64,000 nucleotides of DNA, from NCBI RefSeq assembly GCF_003284725.1, contig NZ_PGTO01000002.1:417179-481178 (forward strand), in the 5' to 3' direction. A program made the translations under genes and the position numbers. A model generated the notes under the pieces. The model had not been told where the DNA came from. It saw only the letters and a list, made by a program, of their open reading frames with translations, and searched no databases. The DNA comes from Paramagnetospirillum kuznetsovii. GTDB lineage: Bacteria > Pseudomonadota > Alphaproteobacteria > Rhodospirillales > Magnetospirillaceae. Shown in pieces: positions 1 through 7,445 of the stretch (positions are counted from its first letter, which is position 1; the number at the start of each line of letters is the position of its first letter).

Positions 1-887
1 AGCCGCAGCCGGGTGATGGGCGTCTTCAGGTCGTGGCTGATGGCCGCCAGCATCTGCGTCCTATCCTGCACGAAGCGGGCGATGCGGCCCTGCATGGTGT
101 TGAAGGCCTGGACGGCCTGGCGGACCTCGCGCGGGCCGTCCTCGGCCATGGGCGGCGCCGCGACATCGACGCCCAGGCGTTCGGCGGCGGTGGCGAACAG
201 GGCGAAGGGGCGGGTCGCCTTGCGCACCGCCAGCAGCGCCACCACCGTCACCAGCACCAGCGCCAGAAGCAGGGGCAGCACAAAGCGCGGACGCCAGATG
301 GTGTCGCCGAAATCGAAGGGGGACAGCACATTCAGCCAGGAGCCGTCGTTCAGCTTGACGGAGATGCGAAGCGCCGGGGGAAAGATGCGGCCCGGTCCGC
401 CCGGTCCGCCCAGTCCGCCCGGTCCGCCCGGTCCGCCCAGTCCGTCGCCCTCGCCCATATGCGGTCCCATGCCATGGCCGCGACCGCCGCCGCCCAGGCC
501 GGTGGCGGGGCCGCCCAGGGGGCCGGGCCGGGTGGAGATCAGGATTTCACGGCCTTCCAGGCCTTTTTCCAGGACAGTGCGCACATAGCCAGCCAGGCCC
601 AGGGTCTCGTCCTCGGTCACCACCGGCGCGGTCCCCCAGCCGACCCGGAACCGGGCCGTCTCCAGATTGCGCAAGGTCGCCTGGCGCCGCTCTGGCGCGG
701 TTTGCTCGGCGATGGAAACAAGGCCTCCGACCCGTTCGGCGGCGTTGCGGCCGCCGATGGCCGTCAAGGCCTCCTGGCGCTGGATGGTGAACAAGGCGAC
801 CGCCGCCGCCGCCGACAGCAGCAGCGCCGCCACCAGCACCAGCGCGGTGCGACCCAAGACGCTGTCGGGGATCAGGCGCAGAGTCAT
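1..887 (-). CDS. Sensor histidine kinase, EnvZ/OmpR class (3' part cut by window start)
   Basis: Inner-membrane sensor kinase that would phosphorylate the regulator encoded just upstream. Its ATG overlaps the regulator stop as ATGA, so the two are translationally coupled. About 295 codons are visible. There is an N-terminal membrane segment (residues about 13-33), then a periplasmic region containing a Gly/Pro run (plus-strand bases about 395-455, a GGPGGPGG-like stretch). A second membrane segment follows (around PLLLALVLVTVVALLAV), then a HAMP-like linker and the H-box ISHDLKTPITRLR at the very edge. The ATP-binding domain lies outside the window. The Gly/Pro-rich sensor loop is unusual. 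No specific signal can be inferred. Confidence 0.9.
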   Translation of the reverse strand, partial: MTLRLIPDSVLGRTALVLVAALLLSAAAAVALFTIQRQEALTAIGGRNAAERVGGLVSIAEQTAPERRQATLRNLETARFRVGWGTAPVVTEDETLGLAGYVRTVLEKGLEGREILISTRPGPLGGPATGLGGGGRGHGMGPHMGEGDGLGGPGGPGGLGGPGGPGRIFPPALRISVKLNDGSWLNVLSPFDFGDTIWRPRFVLPLLLALVLVTVVALLAVRKATRPFALFATAAERLGVDVAAPPMAEDGPREVRQAVQAFNTMQGRIARFVQDRTQMLAAISHDLKTPITRLR

Positions 888-1609
888 GAGGTGGTCACCT
901 CGGCGGTGAACAGATAGCCGCCGCCGCGCACCGTCTTGATCAATTGCGGATCCTTGGCGTCGTCGCCCAGGCGGCGGCGCAGGCGGCTGACCTGGATGTC
1001 GATGCTGCGGTCGAAGGGAATGGCCGATCGGCCACGGGCGAAGTCCAGCAATTGATCGCGCGACAGCACCCGCCGGGGATGTTCCACGAAGACCTGCAAC
1101 AGGCTGAACTCTCCGGCCGACAGGGCCACCATGACCTGATCGGGCGAGGTCAGGTCGCGGGTGGCGAGATCGAGGGTCCATCCCTCGAAGCGCAATTTCG
1201 CACCATGCGGCGCCGCCGGGGCGCCGTCCGCCGAAGGCTGCGCCCGGCGCAGAACAGCCTTGATGCGGGCCAAAAGTTCACGCGGATTGAAGGGCTTGGG
1301 GACGTAGTCGTCGGCGCCCACTTCCAGGCCGACGATGCGGTCAGTGTCCTCGCCCATGGCGGTCAGCATGACGATGGGCATGTTGGAACGGGCCTCGCGC
1401 AGGCGCCGCGTCAGGCTCAACCCGTCCTCGCCCGGAAGCATGAGGTCAAGCACCACCAGATCGATGCGGCGTTCGGTCAAAAGCCGCATCATCTCGGCTC
1501 CGTCCTTGGCGGTGGTGACGCGCAGCCCATGGCGGGTCAGGAATCGCGCCAGCAGGTCGCGGATGTCGCGGTCGTCGTCCACCACCAGAATGTGAGCATT
1601 GGTTTCCAT
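884..1609 (-). CDS. OmpR/PhoB-family response regulator
   Basis: DNA-binding response regulator of 241 residues. The receiver domain (about 6-120) has the acidic pair in VVDDDRD, the phosphoacceptor D55 in VVLDLMLPG, T83 and K105 in DDYVPKPF. The C-terminal winged helix (about 140-235) ends in the typical VRGGGYLFTAEV. It is the first gene of a minus-strand operon with the histidine kinase, overlapping it by 4 bases. Two GGTAAC direct repeats about 45-60 bases upstream of its ATG look like a binding site for this regulator family and suggest autoregulation. The target genes are not identifiable from the sequence. Confidence 0.95.
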   Translation of the reverse strand: METNAHILVVDDDRDIRDLLARFLTRHGLRVTTAKDGAEMMRLLTERRIDLVVLDLMLPGEDGLSLTRRLREARSNMPIVMLTAMGEDTDRIVGLEVGADDYVPKPFNPRELLARIKAVLRRAQPSADGAPAAPHGAKLRFEGWTLDLATRDLTSPDQVMVALSAGEFSLLQVFVEHPRRVLSRDQLLDFARGRSAIPFDRSIDIQVSRLRRRLGDDAKDPQLIKTVRGGGYLFTAEVTTS

Positions 1610-1653
1610 GACACCTTTATAACGCGGCGGCGTTCCGGCGTCGGTTTGATTTC

Positions 1654-1669
1654 GGTAACCGATGGTAAC
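1654..1669 (-). promoter_or_regulatory. Putative response-regulator binding site (direct repeat)
   Basis: Two copies of GGTAAC separated by four bases (10-bp period) lie 45-60 bases upstream of the OmpR-family regulator start. OmpR/PhoB-type proteins bind such helical-turn-spaced direct repeats as tandem dimers. Autoregulation is inferred from position only. Confidence 0.5.
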
Positions 1670-1734
1670 AGCGACTTAAAGTCTGGCCGATTTATGTCGA
1701 AGCGCCCTCTCTTCGGCATGGAACTCGAAAAGGA

Positions 1735-1877
1735 ATCACCACCAAGGCACCAAGGACACCAAGAGAGCGGAGCAAACGGTCAGTCCTTCCTCTTTCGCCA
1801 TGCCCAGTTGTCGGGGCAAGACGGAAGGCGAAGAACCGTGTCGGCTTCTTGGTATCCTTGGTGCCTTGGTGGTGAAT
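1735..1877. repeat. Dispersed repeat with terminal inverted repeats, copy 1
   Basis: The ends are inverted copies of each other. ATCACCACCAAGGCACCAAG starts the element and CTTGGTGCCTTGGTGGTGAAT-like sequence ends it. The interior (GACGGAAGGCGAAGAACCGTGTCG, read on the other strand) matches the interior of a second element at 59041-59266, so the two copies lie in opposite orientation. No coding content is seen. It looks like a non-autonomous MITE-like or structured extragenic repeat in the gap before hisG. Confidence 0.75.
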
Positions 1878-1946
1878 CTGCGGCGGCGGCCATGGGGGCG
1901 GCGGCCGGGAATGAAACCGGATAGCCGTGGGACAGGCCCGGCCATC

Positions 1947-1977
1947 CATGGACCCTCGGGTCAAGCCCGAGGGTGAC
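1947..1977. repeat. REP-like half element
   Basis: An imperfect hairpin (CCATGGACCCTCGGG, short loop, CCCGAGGGTGACG) with the CCATGGA...TGACG signature seen in the paired elements at 13845-13947, 49865-49934 and 59381-59487. It lies about 100 bases upstream of hisG. The rest of 1610-2084 outside this and the larger repeat shows no gene. Confidence 0.6.
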
Positions 1978-2084
1978 GAAAAGAAAAAACCGATTCCACC
2001 AAACTCTGGCGGACTCTAGGTTCTGGTGTGTTGGCGCGAAACCTTGTAGATATTTCAGCCCCCGAAGGAACGAGTTCTGGAATC

Positions 2085-2744
2085 GTGCCGTTGCAAGACA
2101 AATTGGTCATCGCCCTGCCCAAGGGCCGCATCCTCGACGAAGCGATGCCGCTGGTGCGTGCCGCCGGCATCGAGCCCGAACCGGCGTTCGACGATCCGAA
2201 AAGCCGCCTGTTGCGCTTTGCCACCAACCATCCCCATATCGATATCATCCGGGTGCGTTCGTTCGACGTGGCCACCTTCGTGGCCTTCGGCGCCGCCCAT
2301 CTGGGAATCGCGGGAAACGACGTCTTGATGGAATTCGACTATCCCGAAATCTACGCGCCGCTGGATCTGGGCATCGGCAAGTGCCGCCTGTCGGTGGCCG
2401 AGCCGTCGGAAGACGCCGAGTCCGATGATCCGTCGCGCTGGAGTCATGTGCGCATCGCCACCAAATATCCGGAAGTGACCCGCCGCCACTTCGCCGCCCG
2501 TGGCGTGCAGGCGGAATGCGTCAAGCTCAACGGCGCCATGGAACTGGCCCCCAGCCTGGGTCTGTGCACCCGCATCGTCGATCTGGTGTCGTCGGGGGCG
2601 ACGCTGCTGGCCAATGGATTGAAGGAAGTGGAGGTCATCGCCGAGGTGACCTCGCGCCTGATCGTCAACCGCGCCGCGCTGAAAACCCGCTCCGACGAGA
2701 TGTCGGGCTGGATCGACGCCTTTCGCAAGGCGTGCCAGGCATGA
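2085..2744 (+). CDS. hisG: ATP phosphoribosyltransferase, short form (HisG)
   Basis: Catalyses the first step of histidine synthesis, condensing ATP with PRPP. From the GTG at 2085 the protein has 219 residues, typical of the short catalytic HisG that lacks the C-terminal regulatory domain and needs HisZ. HisZ is not in the window. Recognisable segments are [17 protein letters not shown] at the N-terminus, [10 protein letters not shown] and the PRPP-loop region [14 protein letters not shown]. The frame stays open back to a TTG at 2028, but the conserved family start fits 2085 better. Its stop overlaps the hisD ATG by four bases, so the two are cotranslated. Confidence 0.93.
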   Translation: MPLQDKLVIALPKGRILDEAMPLVRAAGIEPEPAFDDPKSRLLRFATNHPHIDIIRVRSFDVATFVAFGAAHLGIAGNDVLMEFDYPEIYAPLDLGIGKCRLSVAEPSEDAESDDPSRWSHVRIATKYPEVTRRHFAARGVQAECVKLNGAMELAPSLGLCTRIVDLVSSGATLLANGLKEVEVIAEVTSRLIVNRAALKTRSDEMSGWIDAFRKACQA

Positions 2745-4039
2745 TCGAGCTGCTGTTTTCCGATCCGGGCTTCGAGACCGCCTTCGCCGCCCTGCTGGAT
2801 ATGAAGCGGGAAGCCGACGAGAACGTGGATACCCAGGTCGCCAAGATCCTGGCCGAGGTCAGGAAGCAGGGCGATGCCGCCCTGATCAGCTACACCGCCC
2901 GCTTCGACCGCATGGAGTTGAAGCCCGAGACCCTGCGCATCACCGAAGCCGAGGTGGATGAGGCGGTGGCCGCCTGCGATCCGGCGTTGATCAAGGCGCT
3001 CAACGCCGCCGCCAAGCGCATCCACGCCTTCCACGCGAAGCAATTGCCCAAGGACTACGCCTTCACCGACAAGGTCGGGGTGCGTCTCGGCCTGCGCTGG
3101 ACGCCGGTGCAGGCGGCCGGTCTGTACGTGCCGGGCGGCACGGCGGCCTATCCGTCCTCGGTGCTGATGAACGCCATCCCGGCCAAGGCCGCAGGGGTCG
3201 AGCGTCTGGTCATGGTGGTGCCGACACCGGGTGGGCGGCTCAATCCGCTGGTGCTGGCGGCCGCCAAGGTGGTCGGCATCGAGGAAATCTACCGCATCGG
3301 CGGCGCCCAGGCGGTGGCCGCCCTGGCCTACGGCACCGAGACCATCCGTCAGGTGGACAAGATCGTCGGGCCCGGCAACGCCTATGTGGCCGCCGCCAAG
3401 CGCCGGGTGTTCGGCGCCGTCGGCATCGACATGATCGCGGGGCCCTCGGAAATCCTGGTGGTGGCCGACGGCACCAACGATCCCGCCTGGATCGCCGCGG
3501 ATCTGCTGAGCCAGGCCGAGCACGACAGCGCCGCCCAGAGCATCCTGATCACCGATGACCGGGACTTCGGCCAAAGGGTGGTCCAGGCGGTGGAGTCTCA
3601 TCTGAAGACCCTGTCGCGGGCCGCCATCGCCAAGGAAAGCTGGGACAAATACGGCGCCATCATCGTGGTGCCGACCATCGACGAAGCGGTGCCTCTGATC
3701 GACCGCATCGCGCCGGAGCATCTGGAACTGGCGGTGGACGATCCCGATGCCCTGGCGGACAAGGTGAGGAATGCGGGCGCCATCTTCCTGGGCCGCTATA
3801 CCCCGGAAGCCGTCGGCGATTATGTGGGTGGCCCCAACCACGTGCTGCCCACGGCGCGCTCGGCCCGCTTCTCCTCGGGACTGGGCGTGCTGGACTTCAT
3901 GAAGCGGACCACGCTGCTGGGGTGCGACGCCGACAGCTTGCGGGCCATCGGTCCGGTGGCGGTGACCCTGGCCGAGGCGGAGGGGTTGGGGGCGCATGGA
4001 TTGTCGGTGTCCATCCGGCTCAATCCAGGGGAGCCCTGA
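2741..4039 (+). CDS. hisD: Histidinol dehydrogenase (HisD)
   Basis: Zinc-dependent, NAD-linked oxidation of histidinol to histidine, the last two steps of the pathway. The protein has 432 residues, the normal family length. The conserved block [20 protein letters not shown] followed by [11 protein letters not shown] is present, as are [13 protein letters not shown] and the metal/catalytic region APEHLEL. The start is fixed by the ATGA overlap with hisG. The stop overlaps the next ATG (TGATG). The overlapping order hisG-hisD-UPF0262 is common in alphaproteobacteria. Confidence 0.97.
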   Translation: MIELLFSDPGFETAFAALLDMKREADENVDTQVAKILAEVRKQGDAALISYTARFDRMELKPETLRITEAEVDEAVAACDPALIKALNAAAKRIHAFHAKQLPKDYAFTDKVGVRLGLRWTPVQAAGLYVPGGTAAYPSSVLMNAIPAKAAGVERLVMVVPTPGGRLNPLVLAAAKVVGIEEIYRIGGAQAVAALAYGTETIRQVDKIVGPGNAYVAAAKRRVFGAVGIDMIAGPSEILVVADGTNDPAWIAADLLSQAEHDSAAQSILITDDRDFGQRVVQAVESHLKTLSRAAIAKESWDKYGAIIVVPTIDEAVPLIDRIAPEHLELAVDDPDALADKVRNAGAIFLGRYTPEAVGDYVGGPNHVLPTARSARFSSGLGVLDFMKRTTLLGCDADSLRAIGPVAVTLAEAEGLGAHGLSVSIRLNPGEP

Positions 4040-4512
4040 TGCCCCATCGGCAAAAGCTGATCCATGTGCAACTGGACGAAAAGACCATGGTTCGGCGCGC
4101 CGCCGAGGTGGAGCATGAGCGCGCCGTCGCCATCTACGACCTGCTGGAAGAGAACTACTTCGCGCTGCACGGGGACTTCGTCGGTCCCTATGCCCTGCAT
4201 ATCCGTCTGGAAGACAACCGGCTGATCTTCGACGTGCGCACCGAGGACGGCATGCCGCTGACCGAGGTTCCGCTGCCGCTCAAGACCTTTCAGTCGGTGG
4301 TGAAGGACTACTTCCTGATCTGCGAAAGCTATTACAGCGCCATCAAGAAATCGTCGCCCGCTCAGATCGAGGCCATCGACATGGGACGACGGGGCCTGCA
4401 CAACGAAGGCTCGGAACTGCTGCGGGAACGCCTGGGGGGGAGAGTGGACGTGGATTTCGATACGGCTCGACGCCTGTTTACCCTTATCTGCGTCTTGCAC
4501 ATTAGGGGGTAG
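4039..4512 (+). CDS. UPF0262 family protein
   Basis: A 157-residue soluble protein of the uncharacterised UPF0262 family, recognised from the core ALHIRLEDNRLIFDVRTEDG and VVKDYFLICESYYSAIKKSS and from its place directly after hisD. The start ATG overlaps the hisD stop. No catalytic motif is evident and the biochemical role is unknown. It precedes a low-molecular-weight phosphatase gene by three bases, so the four genes from hisG probably form one transcript. Confidence 0.88.
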   Translation: MPHRQKLIHVQLDEKTMVRRAAEVEHERAVAIYDLLEENYFALHGDFVGPYALHIRLEDNRLIFDVRTEDGMPLTEVPLPLKTFQSVVKDYFLICESYYSAIKKSSPAQIEAIDMGRRGLHNEGSELLRERLGGRVDVDFDTARRLFTLICVLHIRG

Positions 4513-4515
4513 GGG

Positions 4516-4959
4516 GTGGGCGATCTGCCGTCCGCCGTCCTGTTCTGCTGCACCATGAACGCGGTGCGTTCCCCCATGGCGGAAGGCATCATGAAGCGCA
4601 TCCACGGCAAGCGTGTCTATGTCTATTCCGTCGGCGTGCGGCGCGGCGAGTTGGACCCCTTCGTGGTCCAGGTGATGGACGAGATCGGCGTCGATCTGTC
4701 CAAGCACCGGCCCCGCCTGTTCGACGAGTTGGAGGACGACAGCTTCGACGTGGTGGTCTCGCTGTCGCCGGAAGCCCAGCACAAGGCGGTGGATCTGACC
4801 CGGCACAACGCCTGCGAGGTGGAGTATTGGCCCACCTTCGACCCGTCCATGGTGGAGGGAAACCGCGAGGTGATGTTGGACGCCTACCGCAAGGTGCGCG
4901 ACGAGTTGGAGGCCCATATCCGCAGGCGCTTCCCCATCGGCGGCATGGCCCGCGAGTAA
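4516..4959 (+). CDS. Low-molecular-weight protein-tyrosine phosphatase family protein
   Basis: A 147-residue protein of the LMW-PTP/arsenate-reductase fold. The P-loop CTMNAVRS (CX5RS) sits near residues 12-19, and a late Asp-Pro pair (TFDPSM) fits the general-acid loop. It starts with GTG three bases after the UPF0262 stop, preceded by a G-rich Shine-Dalgarno stretch. Members in this genomic position are annotated either as phosphatases or as ArsC-like. No nearby kinase or arsenic gene settles the substrate. Confidence 0.87.
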   Translation: MGDLPSAVLFCCTMNAVRSPMAEGIMKRIHGKRVYVYSVGVRRGELDPFVVQVMDEIGVDLSKHRPRLFDELEDDSFDVVVSLSPEAQHKAVDLTRHNACEVEYWPTFDPSMVEGNREVMLDAYRKVRDELEAHIRRRFPIGGMARE

Positions 4960-4968
4960 ATCGTCGCT

Positions 4969-5203
4969 TGTGAGAAAGTCCCTCGCTGCGCTCGGTGTAC
5001 TTTCTCACAGTGGATGATGGTGAAGGAAATGATCTCGGGGCGGCCCTGCGCTCATTTCCTCACCTTTTTCCTTTTGCAAGATTGCAGGCCCATCGGGCCT
5101 GGAATCTTGCAAAAGCGGCCTTCGGACCGGCGGACTTTGTCCGCCGGTCCGAAGGGAAAACAACATCAATCCCGCGCGGAAAGCCGCCTTGAGCACGGGA
5201 TTG
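4969..5203. other. Chain of four long hairpins upstream of infA
   Basis: The gap 4960-5356 has no gene but four successive inverted repeats. Arms 4969-4979/4999-5009 are 11 bp. Arms 5071-5083 plus 5085-5091 pair with 5095-5101 plus 5103-5115, giving 20 pairs with one G-G mismatch. Arms 5119-5135/5139-5155 are a perfect 17 bp with a TTT loop. Arms 5167-5174/5196-5203 are 8 bp and enclose a small inner stem. None is followed by a T-run. They may be REP-type elements, or a structured region ending the his transcript or leading infA. Confidence 0.8.
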
Positions 5204-5356
5204 GCCTTAGAGAACGGGGAAAAGTACACTGAGGCCAAAGGCCGAAGGACTTTTTCCCGAATGGCCAAACCTTTTCCGCTCTTGCGAAAAGGCTTGACCA
5301 AACCCCTGCCAGCGCTCAACTTTCGACGCTTCGCAAGAACCCGGTTCGGAGGACCA

Positions 5357-5575
5357 ATGGCGAAAGAGGATGTGATCGAGTTTTCGGGAACAGTGACGGA
5401 ACTGCTGCCCAATGCCATGTTCAGGGTTAAGCTCGACAATGAACACGAAATCCTTGCCCATACCTCGGGCAAGATGCGCAAGAATCGCATTCGCGTGCTG
5501 GCCGGTGATCGGGTCAACGTGGAAATGACGCCCTACGACCTGACCAAGGGCCGCATCACCTTCCGCTACAAGTAA
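5357..5575 (+). CDS. infA: Translation initiation factor IF-1
   Basis: A 72-residue S1/OB-fold protein that binds the ribosomal A site during initiation. It begins [20 protein letters not shown] and ends GRITFRYK, a full-length IF-1. The start has a clear GGAGGA ribosome-binding site eight bases upstream. Its stop codon directly abuts the maf ATG, so infA, maf, the RNase E/G gene and yacG form a compact operon. Confidence 0.98.
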   Translation: MAKEDVIEFSGTVTELLPNAMFRVKLDNEHEILAHTSGKMRKNRIRVLAGDRVNVEMTPYDLTKGRITFRYK

Positions 5576-6181
5576 ATGGCGGACGCGGTCGAGAACCCGG
5601 CGCTGGTTCTGGCGTCGGCGTCGCCTCGACGCCTTGATCTGCTTCGCCAGATCGGCATTGCGCCCAAGATCGTCGATCCCGCCCATCTGGACGAGTCGCC
5701 GCGCGCAGCCGAATTGCCCGCTCCCCATGCCCGCCGTCTCGCCGAGGAAAAGGCCCGCGCCGTCGCCGCCCGCCATCCCGGCTGCTACATCCTTGCCGCC
5801 GACACGGTGGTCGCCTGCGGTCGCCGCATCCTGCCCAAGGCGGAAGACGCCGCCACCGCCCGCAAATGCCTGGCGCTGCTGTCCGGCCGCCGTCATCGGG
5901 TCCATGGCGGGGTCTGCCTGATCGGTCCCGACGGACGGGCAAGGCTGCGCGTCGTCTCCACCATCGTATCCTTCAAGCGCCTGACCCCCGGCGAGATCGA
6001 TTCCTATGTCGCGTCCGGCGAATGGGACGGCAAGGCGGGCGGCTATGCCATCCAGGGCCTGGCGGCGCGCTTCGTGACCGCCGTGTCGGGCTCGTACTCC
6101 AATATCGTCGGCCTGCCGCTGTTCGAGACCGCCGCCATGCTGGACGGTCTGGGGTTCAAGAGTGCCGAGCCTTTGAAATGA
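5576..6181 (+). CDS. maf: Maf family nucleotide pyrophosphatase
   Basis: A 201-residue Maf/HAM1-fold enzyme that hydrolyses non-canonical or canonical NTPs. It has the N-terminal signature LVLASASPRRLDLL, the central ILAADTVVACGRRILPK, and GKAGGYAIQG near residue 155. The start abuts the infA stop with no gap and its stop overlaps the RNase gene start (ATGA). The gene order infA-maf-RNase E/G-yacG is standard in alphaproteobacteria. Confidence 0.95.
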   Translation: MADAVENPALVLASASPRRLDLLRQIGIAPKIVDPAHLDESPRAAELPAPHARRLAEEKARAVAARHPGCYILAADTVVACGRRILPKAEDAATARKCLALLSGRRHRVHGGVCLIGPDGRARLRVVSTIVSFKRLTPGEIDSYVASGEWDGKAGGYAIQGLAARFVTAVSGSYSNIVGLPLFETAAMLDGLGFKSAEPLK

Positions 6182-7242
6182 TGGGGATCGACCGGATCGT
6201 CTGGTCGTGGGGGCCGGGGGACTCCCGTTTCGCCCTTCTGGCCGGCGACCGGTTGCTGGAACTGCGGGTTCATCGCCCCTCCATGCTGCTGGGTTGCGCC
6301 TTTCGCGCAAGGGTGGCGCGGGTGGAAGCGTCCCTGGATGCCGCCTTCGTCGATCTGGGGGAGGGGGATCGCCCCGGTTTCCTGAACGGCGCCAAGGCGC
6401 TGGGCCTGTCCGAGGGCATGAGCGTCCCCGTCCGGGTCAAGGCCGAGGCGGTCGGCGCCAAGGGACCGAAGCTGGTCCACGCCCCCGAGCTGGTGGGCGA
6501 TGCCCGCCGTCCCCATCCGCTGGAAATGCTACTGGCCGCCCATCCCGGCGTTTCCGACGTGGCGGTCAGCGATGCCGCCGCCCTGGCCGAGGCGCGCCGC
6601 CTGTTTCCCGCCGCCCGGCTGGATCGCGGCATCAGCCTGGACGACGAGATGGAAGCGGCGCTGTCGCCGGTGGTCGGTCTGCCGTGCGGCGGGCGTATTA
6701 TTCTTGAGCAGACGGCGGCGCTGACCGCCGTGGATGTGGATTCCGGCGCGGCGCGCCCCAATGACGCCAATCGTCAGGCGGTGGCCGAGATCGCCCGCCA
6801 ATTGCGCCTGCGCGGCATCGGCGGCCAGATCGCGGTGGATTTCGTCTCCGGTCCCAAGGGCACCGCCTACAAGCTGGCGGCGGCCCTGAAGAAGGCGGTG
6901 GTGGATGACCCCGTCCCCACCCATGTGTTCGGGGTTTCGCCCCTGGGTCTGGTGGAACTGACGCGGGAGAGGTCGGGGGCTTCGCTGACGGAACTGCTGT
7001 GCCGTCGGGTGAACGAGCCGTCCGCCGAATCGGTCGCCCTGGCCGGTCTGCGCCGCCTGTTGGTGGAAGCCGAAGCCCGCCCAGGCGCTCGTCTGGCCCT
7101 GGTCATGGCGCCCGAGGCCCTGGCCTGCCTTGCCCGATTGGGCGAAGCGGTGGCGGAGACCGAACGGCGCTTGGGCCGCAAGCTGGTCCTGCGGCCGCAG
7201 GTCGGTCTCGACCAGGCGATGATCGAGGAGATCCGTGCATGA
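6178..7242 (+). CDS. Short ribonuclease E/G family protein
   Basis: A 354-residue protein related to the catalytic part of RNase E/G. An S1-like segment lies near residues 40-75 (RVARVEASLDAAFVDLG then RPGFL). The DNase-I-like catalytic region has TAVDVDSG and QIAVDFVSG, supplying the expected Mg-binding aspartates. It is much shorter than RNase G and I see no CPxC zinc-link motif inside it. The downstream gene it overlaps by four bases encodes a small CPxCG zinc protein (YacG). ATGATG gives two adjacent possible starts. It is likely an endoribonuclease of rRNA or mRNA maturation. Confidence 0.87.
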   Translation: MMGIDRIVWSWGPGDSRFALLAGDRLLELRVHRPSMLLGCAFRARVARVEASLDAAFVDLGEGDRPGFLNGAKALGLSEGMSVPVRVKAEAVGAKGPKLVHAPELVGDARRPHPLEMLLAAHPGVSDVAVSDAAALAEARRLFPAARLDRGISLDDEMEAALSPVVGLPCGGRIILEQTAALTAVDVDSGAARPNDANRQAVAEIARQLRLRGIGGQIAVDFVSGPKGTAYKLAAALKKAVVDDPVPTHVFGVSPLGLVELTRERSGASLTELLCRRVNEPSAESVALAGLRRLLVEAEARPGARLALVMAPEALACLARLGEAVAETERRLGRKLVLRPQVGLDQAMIEEIRA

Positions 7243-7412
7243 CCGATCAGCCAGCAGCCTGCCCTATCTGCGGCAATCCCGCGCTGGAGCCCAAATACAA
7301 GCCGTTCTGCTGTGGCCGTTGCGCCGACGTGGATCTGCACCGCTGGCTGAGCGGCGTCTACAAGGTGGAAACCGACGAGGTTCCCGACGGCGAGGACGAT
7401 GGGAATCCATAG
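7239..7412 (+). CDS. yacG: DNA gyrase inhibitor / zinc protein YacG
   Basis: A 57-residue zinc-ribbon protein with paired cysteines in CPICG (near 8-12) and FCCGRCADVDLHRWLSG, followed by a short acidic tail. Family members bind GyrB and inhibit gyrase. The start codon overlaps the RNase E/G stop (ATGA), and it is the last gene of the infA-maf-RNase-yacG run before the convergent dnaE2. Confidence 0.93.
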   Translation: MTDQPAACPICGNPALEPKYKPFCCGRCADVDLHRWLSGVYKVETDEVPDGEDDGNP

Positions 7413-7445
7413 GGGCGCCGGAATCGGTCCCGGGCTTTGACCCGA

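Noticed and set aside
5014..5232. Short frames in the hairpin region before infA
   Set aside because: They run through perfect inverted repeats and have no ribosome-binding site or protein-like composition.
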